A stretch of DNA of 64,000 nucleotides from positions 111,475 through 175,474 of the forward strand of contig NZ_BJED01000010.1 of the NCBI RefSeq assembly GCF_005405485.1, in the 5' to 3' direction. The notes under the pieces were generated by a model. The model was not told where the DNA came from and did not search any database. It worked only from the letters and a program-made list of their open reading frames with translations. The stretch comes from Enterococcus hulanensis (lineage in GTDB: Bacteria > Bacillota > Bacilli > Lactobacillales > Enterococcaceae). The translations under genes and the position numbers were made by a program. Shown here piece by piece: positions 46,766 to 55,814 of the stretch. Within the stretch, counting starts at the first letter, position 1; the number at the start of each line of letters is the position of its first letter.

Positions 46766-48910
46766 ATGATGAAAAAGAAATTGTTGAGTATATGCGTTCT
46801 TGGTATTAGTGCATATACCATCCATAATCTATTTGGAGAAAATTTAAAAGCAGACGAACTTTCAATAGTTGAAGAAACCAGTAATGTGATCGAACATAGT
46901 GCTACTGTTGAAGCTTCAAGTAAGAGTATTCAAAGTGTCAATGGACAAGAATCCTCTGAAAAAGTGGCTATTGAAGAAGCGGTAATTTCTGCAGACCAAA
47001 AGGAAGAAGTCCTTCAATCGACAGCCCCATCATCAAAAAAGAATGAAACTTCAGATATCCTGAAAACATCTAGCAATGAAATCAATTCTAGTAGTGAGCT
47101 TTCTTCGACGTCAATGACTAGTACTTTCACGTCAGAGACTACAAGCACTTCATCTACTGAAAGTGGTTTAAGTGAGACGACATCAAGCAGCACAATAATG
47201 ACAAGTGAAACGAGTTCTTCACAAAGTAGTAGACCTGAAGAGTCATCAACATCAACTTCTAATTCAATACAGGATTCAAAAGGTTCTTCGGAAATAGTGG
47301 AAGGTACTACAACCTCGGTAAAAAAAGAGCAGAAATCCGAATTAACAGTTGTTAGTTCTAGTCAAGCAGTCGTTCGATCTCCAGAACCAAGCCCCTTTTC
47401 TGTGAATATACAATCGATGTTACCTACTTATAGTCACCCTAGTGAATCATCAGTACTTTCTTCTAAAGGAGCTAAAGTCGAGCTGGATGAAGCACTTCAA
47501 GTCAGCAAAGTGGCGGAGTCAGATTTGAAAGGATTCGAATTACCGCTTTTGAGGACATTTGAAAACAAAAATAAAGCGATCCTCATTTTTGAGGGAATTA
47601 AATTAGTTGGAAAAGAGAAAGAGGCCGATTCACAGGTTGATTCTGTAGAAAGGCTGTTAAATGAACTTACTTCAAAATTATTCGGACAGGATTTTGAACA
47701 TGTGAAAAAAACAAACAGTAAATCAAGAGAACCCGGTGACTTGCTATACAAGGAGAATGCTCTTGTCGGCATGTACTTAGGTGATGATTACTACTTAAGT
47801 TATCAGCAGAAAGAACAGGATGAGGATGACGGAGAGGTAGTTATTGAAAAATTCACTTCGGAGGAGCCAGAAACGTTATTTCAATATAGCGAAATGATAA
47901 ATCTGACAGCAACTGATTATGGAAAGGAAGTAGAAAAAAATTATCCGGCTTCTATGGATTTTCAACCAAATGATCAAACGACTGCGTTTATTGAGAAAAT
48001 TTCTGATAACGCACAAGATTTAGGGTTGAAATATGACGTATTTGCATCAGTTATGATCGCTCAAGCCATAGTAGAAAGCGGATCGGGAACAAGCCAGCTA
48101 TCTATTGCTCCTTACCACAATCTTTTTGGTATAAAAGGAACGTTTAAAGGCTCTTTTGTAAACTTTTCGACGCAGGAAGATGATGGTAGTGGCGAAATGC
48201 ATTCTATTAATGCGGCATTTAGAAGTTATCCCAGTTATGGAGAATCATTAGGGGATTACGTTACATTGATCCGTTCAGGAATACAAGGAAATGAGAATTA
48301 CTACTCAACTGCATGGCGATCAAATGCGAGAAACTATTTAAGAGCAGCTGACGCACTAACAGGAAAATATGCGACAGATACTTCATATAATAGAAAAATC
48401 AGTTCATTAATTGCTGCATATCATTTAACACAATATGATGTTCCTAAAAGTGTGGAGGGGACTCAAACTGGCGCTGTATTACAAGGAAAAGAGAATATAC
48501 CAGAAGAGTATCGTTCAGCAATGAAATTCCCAGATTATGATGGAAAAAACTATAATTCTTCCGGTTCTTATCCTGTGGGGCAATGTACTTGGTATGCCTA
48601 TAATCGTGTTGCCCAATTAGGAAAAAAAGTAGATGACTTTATGGGCAATGGCGGTGAATGGGGGAGTAAAGGTCGGGCTTTAGGATATAAAGTTACACAA
48701 ACACCAACTGCGGGATATTTGATTTCCTTCTCTCCAGGAACAGCCGGTTCTGATCCACGTTATGGGCATGTTGCTTTCGTTGAAGCCGTCACTGCAAACG
48801 GCATCTTAATATCTGAAGGTAATGTGGTTGGCGGAATGATTATTTCTTATCGAGTGATAGATAATGAGCTAGCTAAATCAACGCTTGTTTCTTATATTGA
48901 ACCAAAGTGA
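46766..48910 (+). CDS. Peptidoglycan hydrolase, GH73 glucosaminidase plus CHAP
   Basis: This 714-residue secreted enzyme has a signal peptide (about 1-31), a Ser/Thr-rich low-complexity region (about 40-215), an unassigned domain (about 230-390), a GH73 N-acetylglucosaminidase (about 400-565; AQAIVESGSGTSQLS with the catalytic Glu, then HNLFGIKG) and a C-terminal CHAP amidase/endopeptidase (about 590-714; catalytic Cys in GQCTWYAY, His in YGHVAF). Such two-enzyme hydrolases open the wall for large secreted structures or DNA transfer. Here it probably serves pilus passage. AAGGAG precedes the ATG. Confidence 0.88.
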   Translation: MMKKKLLSICVLGISAYTIHNLFGENLKADELSIVEETSNVIEHSATVEASSKSIQSVNGQESSEKVAIEEAVISADQKEEVLQSTAPSSKKNETSDILKTSSNEINSSSELSSTSMTSTFTSETTSTSSTESGLSETTSSSTIMTSETSSSQSSRPEESSTSTSNSIQDSKGSSEIVEGTTTSVKKEQKSELTVVSSSQAVVRSPEPSPFSVNIQSMLPTYSHPSESSVLSSKGAKVELDEALQVSKVAESDLKGFELPLLRTFENKNKAILIFEGIKLVGKEKEADSQVDSVERLLNELTSKLFGQDFEHVKKTNSKSREPGDLLYKENALVGMYLGDDYYLSYQQKEQDEDDGEVVIEKFTSEEPETLFQYSEMINLTATDYGKEVEKNYPASMDFQPNDQTTAFIEKISDNAQDLGLKYDVFASVMIAQAIVESGSGTSQLSIAPYHNLFGIKGTFKGSFVNFSTQEDDGSGEMHSINAAFRSYPSYGESLGDYVTLIRSGIQGNENYYSTAWRSNARNYLRAADALTGKYATDTSYNRKISSLIAAYHLTQYDVPKSVEGTQTGAVLQGKENIPEEYRSAMKFPDYDGKNYNSSGSYPVGQCTWYAYNRVAQLGKKVDDFMGNGGEWGSKGRALGYKVTQTPTAGYLISFSPGTAGSDPRYGHVAFVEAVTANGILISEGNVVGGMIISYRVIDNELAKSTLVSYIEPK

Positions 48911-48932
48911 TGTGGAAAGGAACTCTTAGGAA

Positions 48933-49430
48933 TTGAAGAATAAGACTATAAATATCGGATTTGTAACATGTCTAATTCTTATGAGTCTTATTATCGTGTT
49001 TATCCGCACGACTTTTATTGTACATCCAATCTCTGGAAAATCGATGGAAGATACATTGAATAGTGGAGATTGGGTACTGATAAATAAAAGAAAGGAATTA
49101 AGTAGATATGGGATTGTTGCTTTTTCGGATCATCTAAATAAGGACCTATTAGTCAAACGAATAATTGGTCAACCAGGTGATTCCTATATCATTCAAAATA
49201 ATGTAATGATTCTTGATTTAGGAAATAGCAATAGTTTTCAAACGACCATACAGATTGAATTGGAGAAGGACGTCGCAAATGAATTAAGAAATAGAACAAC
49301 GATTCCTGAGAATGCCTATTTTGTTATGGGGGATAATGTTGATATTTCTAATGATAGCCGGTCCTTTGGTTTTGTATCTAATAAACAGATCGAAGGTAGA
49401 ATGGGAAAAGTCCTATGGTCTAAAAAATAG
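48933..49430 (+). CDS. Type I signal peptidase (first of two)
   Basis: This 165-residue membrane-anchored peptidase of family S26 has one N-terminal helix (about 7-25), the catalytic serine in SGKSMEDTL (about 37), the lysine in LLVKRIIGQPGD (about 75) and box E MGDNVDISNDSRSFG. The TTG start lies behind GGAAAGGA. It is followed by a two-helix membrane protein, a pair repeated in the next two genes. It may process the pilins or its neighbours. Confidence 0.9.
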   Translation: MKNKTINIGFVTCLILMSLIIVFIRTTFIVHPISGKSMEDTLNSGDWVLINKRKELSRYGIVAFSDHLNKDLLVKRIIGQPGDSYIIQNNVMILDLGNSNSFQTTIQIELEKDVANELRNRTTIPENAYFVMGDNVDISNDSRSFGFVSNKQIEGRMGKVLWSKK

Positions 49431-49458
49431 ACAGATTACTTAGAGAGGTGGAAATTGG

Positions 49459-50199
49459 TTGTTTGTTCTTATTGGAATATGCCTTGTACTTTTAGTCATA
49501 ATGTTTGTTTTCATTTTCAATCAAATGGTGAAGCAACAGAAGTTAAATCAAATTAAAAATGATAAGAATTCTCCATCAGATTTACTTGAAAAACTAAGCT
49601 TCTTTGAAAAAATCGAAGATCAAAAGCAAAGGAAATACAATCAGTATAATTTTCTAACCATGATAATCAGTTTATTCATAGTTTTGTCGATCATAATACT
49701 CCTTTCAAGTAAAATCGCATACACAAAAAATCAGGTTCAACAATTACAGGAAGAGATTCACACATTAAAAGTAGAGCAAAAGCAACTTATTTCAAAAATG
49801 CCGGTTAAGCAGTATCCGGAAGAAGGCCTTGAATTAAACAAATTGGAATGGAAAAAAATTTTCGACCATGAGGGATCAAGTAAAACACAAATGAAACTTG
49901 AGACAGAAGTAGCTGCTAAGATGGGTCCATATTTTGGTATTTCAAGAGTATTGACTAGTGTAGAAAAGTCACCTAAATCATTGTCAATCTCTTTGATAGG
50001 AAATACTCAAGAGGAAGAAAACAAGAAATTGATTGTAAGAAATATTGAGTCCTTTGTGCAAGAAGTAGAAACGATTCCTCAATTAATGAAAATTCATATA
50101 AAAGTGATGAATACAGAAGGCAAGAAAAATAAAACTCTAATTAATAAAACATACTCACGGCAAAAGTCAGACGATGCTTTTACTATTCAAAAGAAGTAG
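49459..50199 (+). CDS. Two-helix membrane protein, paralogue 1
   Basis: No known family is recognised. The 246-residue protein has two membrane helices (about 2-22 and 63-86), then a short coiled coil (about 88-115), the motif QYPEEGLEL (about 119-127) and a globular C-terminal domain with ISLIGNTQEEENKKLIVRN. The proteins at 50824 and 52774 share this layout and motifs. The TTG start lies behind GAGAGG. It probably places its C-terminal domain outside the membrane. Confidence 0.7.
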   Translation: MFVLIGICLVLLVIMFVFIFNQMVKQQKLNQIKNDKNSPSDLLEKLSFFEKIEDQKQRKYNQYNFLTMIISLFIVLSIIILLSSKIAYTKNQVQQLQEEIHTLKVEQKQLISKMPVKQYPEEGLELNKLEWKKIFDHEGSSKTQMKLETEVAAKMGPYFGISRVLTSVEKSPKSLSISLIGNTQEEENKKLIVRNIESFVQEVETIPQLMKIHIKVMNTEGKKNKTLINKTYSRQKSDDAFTIQKK

Positions 50200-50240
50200 A
50201 AATAGTAGAAGCAAAATATTGGAAAGGAATATCGTAATTT

Positions 50241-50789
50241 ATGCCAAATGTCCGCTCACGTCAAGCAAAAAAAGCAGAGAATCCTTATAAACGTTCAGTA
50301 ACTAAGAGTCTTGTTCTAACTATATTGACCCTTTTCTTGTTAGTTGTCATGTTTATCTCGGGACAGTTTGTGAGAAAAACATACAGTCTTCATCCTATCT
50401 CTGGAACTTCGATGGCGCCAGCACTGACAGAAAAAAACGTGGTACTAGTAAAGAAGAAAGCTACAATCATGCGTTATGATGTGATCGCCTTTTCGGTTGA
50501 TGGCGAAAAAGAAAAATTTGTTAAGCGAGTGATTGGAATTCCAGGAGATAAACTCTTCATTCGAAATGATCGAATTATTTTGAGTATTGATGACTTTGAG
50601 ACAACTTATACTTTTCAATTGTCACCTTCAATTTCAGAAGAATTTAAGGACTTAACAACTGTTCCTAATGATATGTACTTTACTATTGGTGATCATGTCG
50701 ATGTTTCTAAGGATAGCCGAGCATTTGGTTTTGTTTCTAAGAAATCAATTGAAGGGACAGTCCAGTTTGACTTTCAATCATTAAAATAA
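50241..50789 (+). CDS. Type I signal peptidase (second)
   Basis: This 182-residue S26 peptidase has an N-terminal helix (about 27-48), catalytic Ser in SGTSMAPAL, Lys in KFVKRVIGIPGD and box E IGDHVDVSKDSRAFG. It is clearly a duplicate of the gene at 48933, with a more basic N-terminus. Two signal peptidases in one surface locus suggest specialised substrates. Confidence 0.9.
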   Translation: MPNVRSRQAKKAENPYKRSVTKSLVLTILTLFLLVVMFISGQFVRKTYSLHPISGTSMAPALTEKNVVLVKKKATIMRYDVIAFSVDGEKEKFVKRVIGIPGDKLFIRNDRIILSIDDFETTYTFQLSPSISEEFKDLTTVPNDMYFTIGDHVDVSKDSRAFGFVSKKSIEGTVQFDFQSLK

Positions 50790-50823
50790 AAGACGCTAGA
50801 AATAAAGTGAAAAGAGGAGAAAA

Positions 50824-51564
50824 GTGGTGATTGTAAATTGGATCAGCATAGGAGTGCTTATTGCAGTATTCATAATAACTTGTCGACGGATAGCTATCAA
50901 ATGGCAACTAGAAAGACTGAGACTACCTCGAAATTTACCGTTATCTTTTCAAAGAAAGCTTGATTATGTGAAACAAATTGAACAAAACAAACACGTATCA
51001 GCGCTATTATTTTTGACTCTATTTTTAGGAGTAGGATTATCTCTTAGCACGTTTAGTTTATTTCAATTGAACAAGCAATTGTATGCCTTGGAAGAAAAGA
51101 ACAATGCACTTGGAGATAGACTATACAAAGTAGAGAAAGAACAAAAACAGATGAACACTAAGTTACCTATTAAGGCATATCCGCAAAAGGGAATTGGGTT
51201 AAAAGACTATTCTTGGGAACAAATATTTGCTGATGAAAATCGAGAGAAACAATATGAAATTGAGAATGACATTTCAGAAAAAGTTGCTCCTTACTTTGGC
51301 CTGTCAACGACTCTGATTGTTTTAGATATTCCAACTCAAACACTTAATATTGCTTTGGCTGGGAACTCTGGAAGTGAGGAAAATAAAAAACAAATAAAAG
51401 ATAATATTAAAACCTTTGCTAAAGAAGCAAAAGATATTGAGAAGTTAACTCAGATTACTTTTCAAATGAATTTGTTGAACGATAATAAAAAAAATATGTA
51501 TAGTTGTACATTCTCACGTGAAAATGCGAATGAGGATTTTGTGTTGATTCAAGAGGATGACTGA
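50824..51564 (+). CDS. Two-helix membrane protein, paralogue 2
   Basis: This 246-residue protein is organised like that at 49459: helices at about 5-23 and 60-80, a coiled coil, KAYPQKGIGL (about 120) and a C-terminal domain with IALAGNSGSEENKKQIKDN. The GTG start at 50824 or 50827 lies behind GAGGAG. The function is unknown. The next gene begins within 17 bases. Confidence 0.7.
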   Translation: MVIVNWISIGVLIAVFIITCRRIAIKWQLERLRLPRNLPLSFQRKLDYVKQIEQNKHVSALLFLTLFLGVGLSLSTFSLFQLNKQLYALEEKNNALGDRLYKVEKEQKQMNTKLPIKAYPQKGIGLKDYSWEQIFADENREKQYEIENDISEKVAPYFGLSTTLIVLDIPTQTLNIALAGNSGSEENKKQIKDNIKTFAKEAKDIEKLTQITFQMNLLNDNKKNMYSCTFSRENANEDFVLIQEDD

Positions 51565-51580
51565 TGAAAGAGGGAGAACA

Positions 51581-52648
51581 ATGACCGCACAACAAAAGAA
51601 AAATGGCTGGTTTTTTAATAAGAACATTATTGATGAAATTAATTCTGTCCCAGAGAATGTAATGGTGAACACACCTGTGGCGCCAACTGTTGATACAAAC
51701 AATGATGAGGTTGCAGAATTGAAGCGACAATTATTAGGAAAAGAAGAAGCTTTTGAACAGTATAAGAATGACGTAAAAGAAGAGAAACGACGTCTCATTA
51801 GAGAAAATGAAAATTATAAACAGACGATTCTAAAAAATGGAGAAGAAAAAACGCAAAATCGGCACCAAATTCAAAATTTAGAGGCTGAAATCCGTCAAAA
51901 TCGTAAAGAAATTCAAAGTTTACAGGAAAATCAAAAGTCCGGTGATTTGAAAGAAAAATTGGATAAAGCTGAAAATAAGATTATGGAACTAAATGCATCA
52001 TTGGAGCATTATCAAACTGTCGAAAATGAATTGAGTAGGTATAAGGAAAAGTATCATGAAATTGAAATACAACAGAAGTTTGTAGACTCACAGTATCAAA
52101 ATGCCGTTCAGCAAGTAGAGAAACAACTTCTAGAAGCCCAACAAACAATTCAGGAAAAGGAAGAAAAGATTCATCAAATTGAGAGAGGGATCAATGAAAG
52201 AGAACAATCTATTCAAGAAAAAGAAGCGTTGATTCAACGATTACTTGAGGAACAGCGAGATTCTTCTATTGAGGGTGAAGTAGTATCTGACCTTCAGCGT
52301 CAAATTATGGTTATCCAAAAAGAAAACGACAAACTAAAGCAGGAAGCACAATATTCTCAACATGAGATTGGAGAAGTCTTGGTAGCCGCACGCAAGCAAG
52401 CGAATCGAATGGTAGAGAAAGCTAAATTGGATGCTCAACGAATTATTCAGCATTCTGAACAAGAAATTCAAACGATTCAGGAACGAGCTAAGGAAATTTC
52501 ATTTGAAGTTGACGAATCTCGACAGGCAATAATGGTCATTTATGACGAGCTAAAAACGCGTGTTGATCAGTTAGCTAAGAATGAAGTTGTCTTAGCAGAA
52601 GAAGTATCCAAATTTGATTATTCTAACGTGCCTGCTTCCTCTAAATAA
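51581..52648 (+). CDS. Coiled-coil protein with WFFNKN motif, paralogue 1
   Basis: This 355-residue cytoplasmic protein begins with NGWFFNKNIIDEI. It then has a long coiled coil (about 50-250, rich in Glu, Gln and Lys) and a DivIVA-like C-terminal segment (IGEVLVAARKQANRMVEKA, about 265-285). It has no signal or membrane helix. The start at 51581 behind AGAGGGAG is preferred to the upstream frame start at 51557. The shared N-terminal motif with the protein at 53490 could bind the two-helix proteins, as an inference. It could be a polar or septal scaffold. Confidence 0.72.
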   Translation: MTAQQKKNGWFFNKNIIDEINSVPENVMVNTPVAPTVDTNNDEVAELKRQLLGKEEAFEQYKNDVKEEKRRLIRENENYKQTILKNGEEKTQNRHQIQNLEAEIRQNRKEIQSLQENQKSGDLKEKLDKAENKIMELNASLEHYQTVENELSRYKEKYHEIEIQQKFVDSQYQNAVQQVEKQLLEAQQTIQEKEEKIHQIERGINEREQSIQEKEALIQRLLEEQRDSSIEGEVVSDLQRQIMVIQKENDKLKQEAQYSQHEIGEVLVAARKQANRMVEKAKLDAQRIIQHSEQEIQTIQERAKEISFEVDESRQAIMVIYDELKTRVDQLAKNEVVLAEEVSKFDYSNVPASSK

Positions 52649-52654
52649 CCATCT

Positions 52655-52740
52655 TAATGAGAAAAACGAGAACAAAGAATTTCAGAATAAAAGATTCTTT
52701 GTTCTCTAGAGCTGTACATAACATATAAGTTTTCTCATTA
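52655..52740 (+). repeat. Nested inverted repeats between surface-locus genes
   Basis: The inner stem GAGAACAAAGAAT (52668) with its perfect complement (52694-52706) is enclosed by TAATGAGAAAA (52655) and TTTTCTCATTA (52730). There is no T run after the inner stem. It is probably an RNA structure that ends, protects or divides the long transcript. Confidence 0.6.
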
Positions 52741-52773
52741 GAGTAAATATAGTAAATCATGTAGGAGGGGGCA

Positions 52774-53490
52774 ATGAGGGTGATTACATTAGGGTGTTTG
52801 TTTATCATGGGAATCATTTCTCTTTTCTTAATGTATCGTATGCTGGTTCATTATCGATTGAATAGGGTCTCAGTCAATCAGAGTTCGCGTTTGTTTAAAT
52901 TAAAACTGGCGCAATTCAAACAGAAGGAGTTACGAAAGAGTCTTATTTATTTATTAGTTGGGTTGTCAGCATCAATTATAGTATCCATTATTACAATTTA
53001 CCGCCTAGAGATAACTATGAAAGATATCACAACTAATAATCGTATGCTTCAATCTGAAGTCCGTTCGATGAAACAGAAGGAGTCTACAAGCGTGCTACTT
53101 GAAGAGTATCCCTCCTCAGGCATAGGGTTAAAAAAAAATTTAGTCAGTGACAATCAAACGATTGATCATAAAGAAAAAGTAGAACATTCTATATCCAACC
53201 AACTTCACCCATATATTGGTAAAGCTAATTTTGTTTTTTCATCAAGTAGCGAGTCCGATACTTTTTCTATTCTATTAACAGGATCTGTAGAATCTAGAAA
53301 TGCTAATCTAGTCATTCTTGGTCAAAATATTTCTGCATTTATAAGGGAAATCTCAGAGATCAAAAATATTTCAGAAATACAGATTAATATTAATGATCAA
53401 AATGGAAATGATTTATATAAAGGAAGCTATATAAGAGATGATGAAGGACAGTTTAGATTTCAATCGAAATTGAGGAAAGGAAAAGGTTGA
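52774..53490 (+). CDS. Two-helix membrane protein, paralogue 3
   Basis: This 238-residue protein has the same layout as those at 49459 and 50824: helices at about 3-22 and 57-77, a short coiled coil, EEYPSSGIGL (about 110) and a C-terminal beta/alpha domain. It has diverged further and lacks a preceding signal peptidase gene. Its stop overlaps the start of the next coiled-coil gene (TGATG), so the two are coupled. AGGAGG precedes the ATG. Confidence 0.68.
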   Translation: MRVITLGCLFIMGIISLFLMYRMLVHYRLNRVSVNQSSRLFKLKLAQFKQKELRKSLIYLLVGLSASIIVSIITIYRLEITMKDITTNNRMLQSEVRSMKQKESTSVLLEEYPSSGIGLKKNLVSDNQTIDHKEKVEHSISNQLHPYIGKANFVFSSSSESDTFSILLTGSVESRNANLVILGQNISAFIREISEIKNISEIQININDQNGNDLYKGSYIRDDEGQFRFQSKLRKGKG

Positions 53491-54992
53491 TGGCTAAAAA
53501 TAATTGGTTTTTCAATAAAAATTTGATTGATGAAATAAAAGAGTTTACTAATGATGAGATAGAGCAAGAACAGTTGGAGCTTGAGGATCAGGTAAAGGAA
53601 AATGAACATTTAAAAGAACAACTCAACTTAACAATACAGCGACAAGAAGATTATTTATCTGATAATCGTCGTTTATCTAAGGAACTGGAGGAGCTGAAAG
53701 AAGCTCATAAGAAAATACTTCAATCAAAAAAAATCCAAGAAACGACTTATAAAGAAAGGATCGAACAGCAGGAACAAAGAAATATTCAATTAACAGAGGT
53801 AATTACAAGCTATGAGGAAAAACAAAAAGACTTTGGACAATTCAAGGATAGCTGCGAAAAAAACAAAGTAGAACTTCTTAAAGCAAACGAAATAATAGAA
53901 AAACAAGAAAAAGAAATTTCAACCCTCAACGAACGATTTGAACAATTAAATCTAGAAAGAACAGAACCCCAAAAAGCGTATGAGCAATTAAATGAGTATT
54001 GTGAGAAGCAAAAAGCAACGCTTTTGGATTATGAAACTCAACTAAAGAAGGCGAAAAAACAACACTTTGAGAGTGTTCAAAGATATACGAGCATTATTCA
54101 GCAGGTCAATCGATTAGAAGAAGAACGTGGAGAATTGAGAGGTCAATTGAAGCAACACGTCATCAAAAATAAGCAATTGGAGGAGCGACTAGTCAATATG
54201 GAGGGAAATATAAAGGAACATAATAAGGATAAGCAACAATTAGAAGAACAACTTAGCGAAGAAAAAGAAGAGTTGACTGAAGCTTTACATCAAGCTCAAG
54301 AGAGAATCACTTTGATGGAAGCAGAGCTTGCTGACAGGAAAGAGTATGCCGATTTAGACGAAAAAAATAAAGAGTTGAGTATAGATTTAACAAAAAAAGA
54401 AAATGAAATCCTTCAATTAAAAGAACAAATAGACGTAATGCTAGAAGGACAGACGATTACTGATAACGTCAATCTTGTAAATGAATTGAACGAAAAAGTG
54501 GAAGAGTTAGAAAATAATTGTGAGGCGATACAATTTGAGAAAGCGGAATTATTTAGACGTTTAAAGACTACAGAAGAAGTCATCCAACAGAAAAATCAAC
54601 AATTAAAACAGTTTGAAGAGTTACTCGTCAAACAATCAGAAGAAGTATCTTTTTCTCCAGATGAATTAGCACAAGCAAAGAAGCAAATCGAGGAATTGAC
54701 AAAAGAAAATGACCAATTAAAAGTTGAATCTACAAAAATTCAATTAGAGATTGGCGAAGTATTGTTTTCTGCAAAAAAACAGGCAAATCGTACGATTGAA
54801 GAAGCACAATCTGAGGCAAAACATCTAATTGATGAAGCTGAGTTAGAAGTGGAAACAATCGGCAATCGTGCAAGAAAAATTTTGTTAGAAGTTTCCGAGT
54901 CGAAAGATACGGTAATAGATATATATACGGACTTGGAACAAAAAGTTGAACAGCTTGCTAAAGGAGCGCTATTAAATAATAAACAAAATTAA
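53490..54992 (+). CDS. Coiled-coil protein with WFFNKN motif, paralogue 2
   Basis: This 500-residue cytoplasmic protein begins NNWFFNKNLIDEI, nearly as the protein at 51581. A coiled coil spans about 30-440, and the C-terminus (IGEVLFSAKKQANRTIEEA) is again DivIVA-like. The ATG at 53490 overlaps the previous stop. A longer rod with the same ends suggests a scaffold or ruler, but no function is known. Confidence 0.72.
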   Translation: MAKNNWFFNKNLIDEIKEFTNDEIEQEQLELEDQVKENEHLKEQLNLTIQRQEDYLSDNRRLSKELEELKEAHKKILQSKKIQETTYKERIEQQEQRNIQLTEVITSYEEKQKDFGQFKDSCEKNKVELLKANEIIEKQEKEISTLNERFEQLNLERTEPQKAYEQLNEYCEKQKATLLDYETQLKKAKKQHFESVQRYTSIIQQVNRLEEERGELRGQLKQHVIKNKQLEERLVNMEGNIKEHNKDKQQLEEQLSEEKEELTEALHQAQERITLMEAELADRKEYADLDEKNKELSIDLTKKENEILQLKEQIDVMLEGQTITDNVNLVNELNEKVEELENNCEAIQFEKAELFRRLKTTEEVIQQKNQQLKQFEELLVKQSEEVSFSPDELAQAKKQIEELTKENDQLKVESTKIQLEIGEVLFSAKKQANRTIEEAQSEAKHLIDEAELEVETIGNRARKILLEVSESKDTVIDIYTDLEQKVEQLAKGALLNNKQN

Positions 54993-55028
54993 CTACTTTT
55001 TATGAGAAAAGATTGGATGGGTTTATAT

Positions 55029-55814
55029 ATGGATAGGGTTTTGATTTTAACAAAAAATATTTTAATCGAACAAGAGCTTCAGAATAAATTACAATCGTTA
55101 AATTATGAAGTGTATTGTTCAGTAAGACTTTTTGATGAATTGATGCATCAAGAAAACACTTCAATTTTTTTCAATATTTTCCAATATGTAATCATAAGTG
55201 AAAGTATTTGTGAATCAGAAGTTGTCAGATTATCGTCAACACTGAGTGATTCATCTTTCAAGATTATTAGAAAAGTTGAAAAAAAAGTCACAGAAGTTGA
55301 TCAGAATTTTTTTGAAACAGGTTTCTTGAATGCCATTATTTCAACTAAGGACTCTCTTGATGAATTGAGAGAATGTTTATCAGTATTGAATTCTCTAACT
55401 GAGAAAAGCGTTGAGCGTCTAAATGAAAGAAAACTCTCTCAATTTTCTAGAAGTGCATCATTACTGCAAGATCCTTCATTACAAATATCAAAAAACAGCT
55501 TTGATGATACGTCAGCTTATCGCGAAGTTTTGTTGCATTTATCTCATACAGAATCTAGACTCGTGTCGATTCTAGTAAAAGCTGGAAACCAAATAATATC
55601 CAGAGAAGCAATCTGCCAAGAGCTGTGGAGAGAAGGACCCACCAAGTCCCATTTAGCTTCTCTTTCAAGCACGATTACACGTGTAAAAGTAAAATTCAAA
55701 AAAGCACCGTTAAAGGGGTCTGCAATCCATACCATTTGGGGTAAAGGGTATCGTATTGATCAGGAATTGCTAAGAATAGTTGAATCAGATGATACCTTAA
55801 CCTTAATCAATTGA
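55029..55814 (+). CDS. OmpR-type DNA-binding protein with degenerate receiver
   Basis: This 261-residue protein has a C-terminal winged-helix Trans_reg_C domain (about 165-250; LSHTESRLVSILVKAG, WGKGYRI). The N-terminal half has receiver-like secondary structure but lacks the acidic pair (ILTKN instead of IVDDD) and the phospho-acceptor Asp (IISES). It is therefore probably not controlled by a histidine kinase, and none is adjacent. The ATG at 55029 behind GGATGGG is preferred to the one at 55002. It closes the surface locus and may regulate it. Confidence 0.72.
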   Translation: MDRVLILTKNILIEQELQNKLQSLNYEVYCSVRLFDELMHQENTSIFFNIFQYVIISESICESEVVRLSSTLSDSSFKIIRKVEKKVTEVDQNFFETGFLNAIISTKDSLDELRECLSVLNSLTEKSVERLNERKLSQFSRSASLLQDPSLQISKNSFDDTSAYREVLLHLSHTESRLVSILVKAGNQIISREAICQELWREGPTKSHLASLSSTITRVKVKFKKAPLKGSAIHTIWGKGYRIDQELLRIVESDDTLTLIN

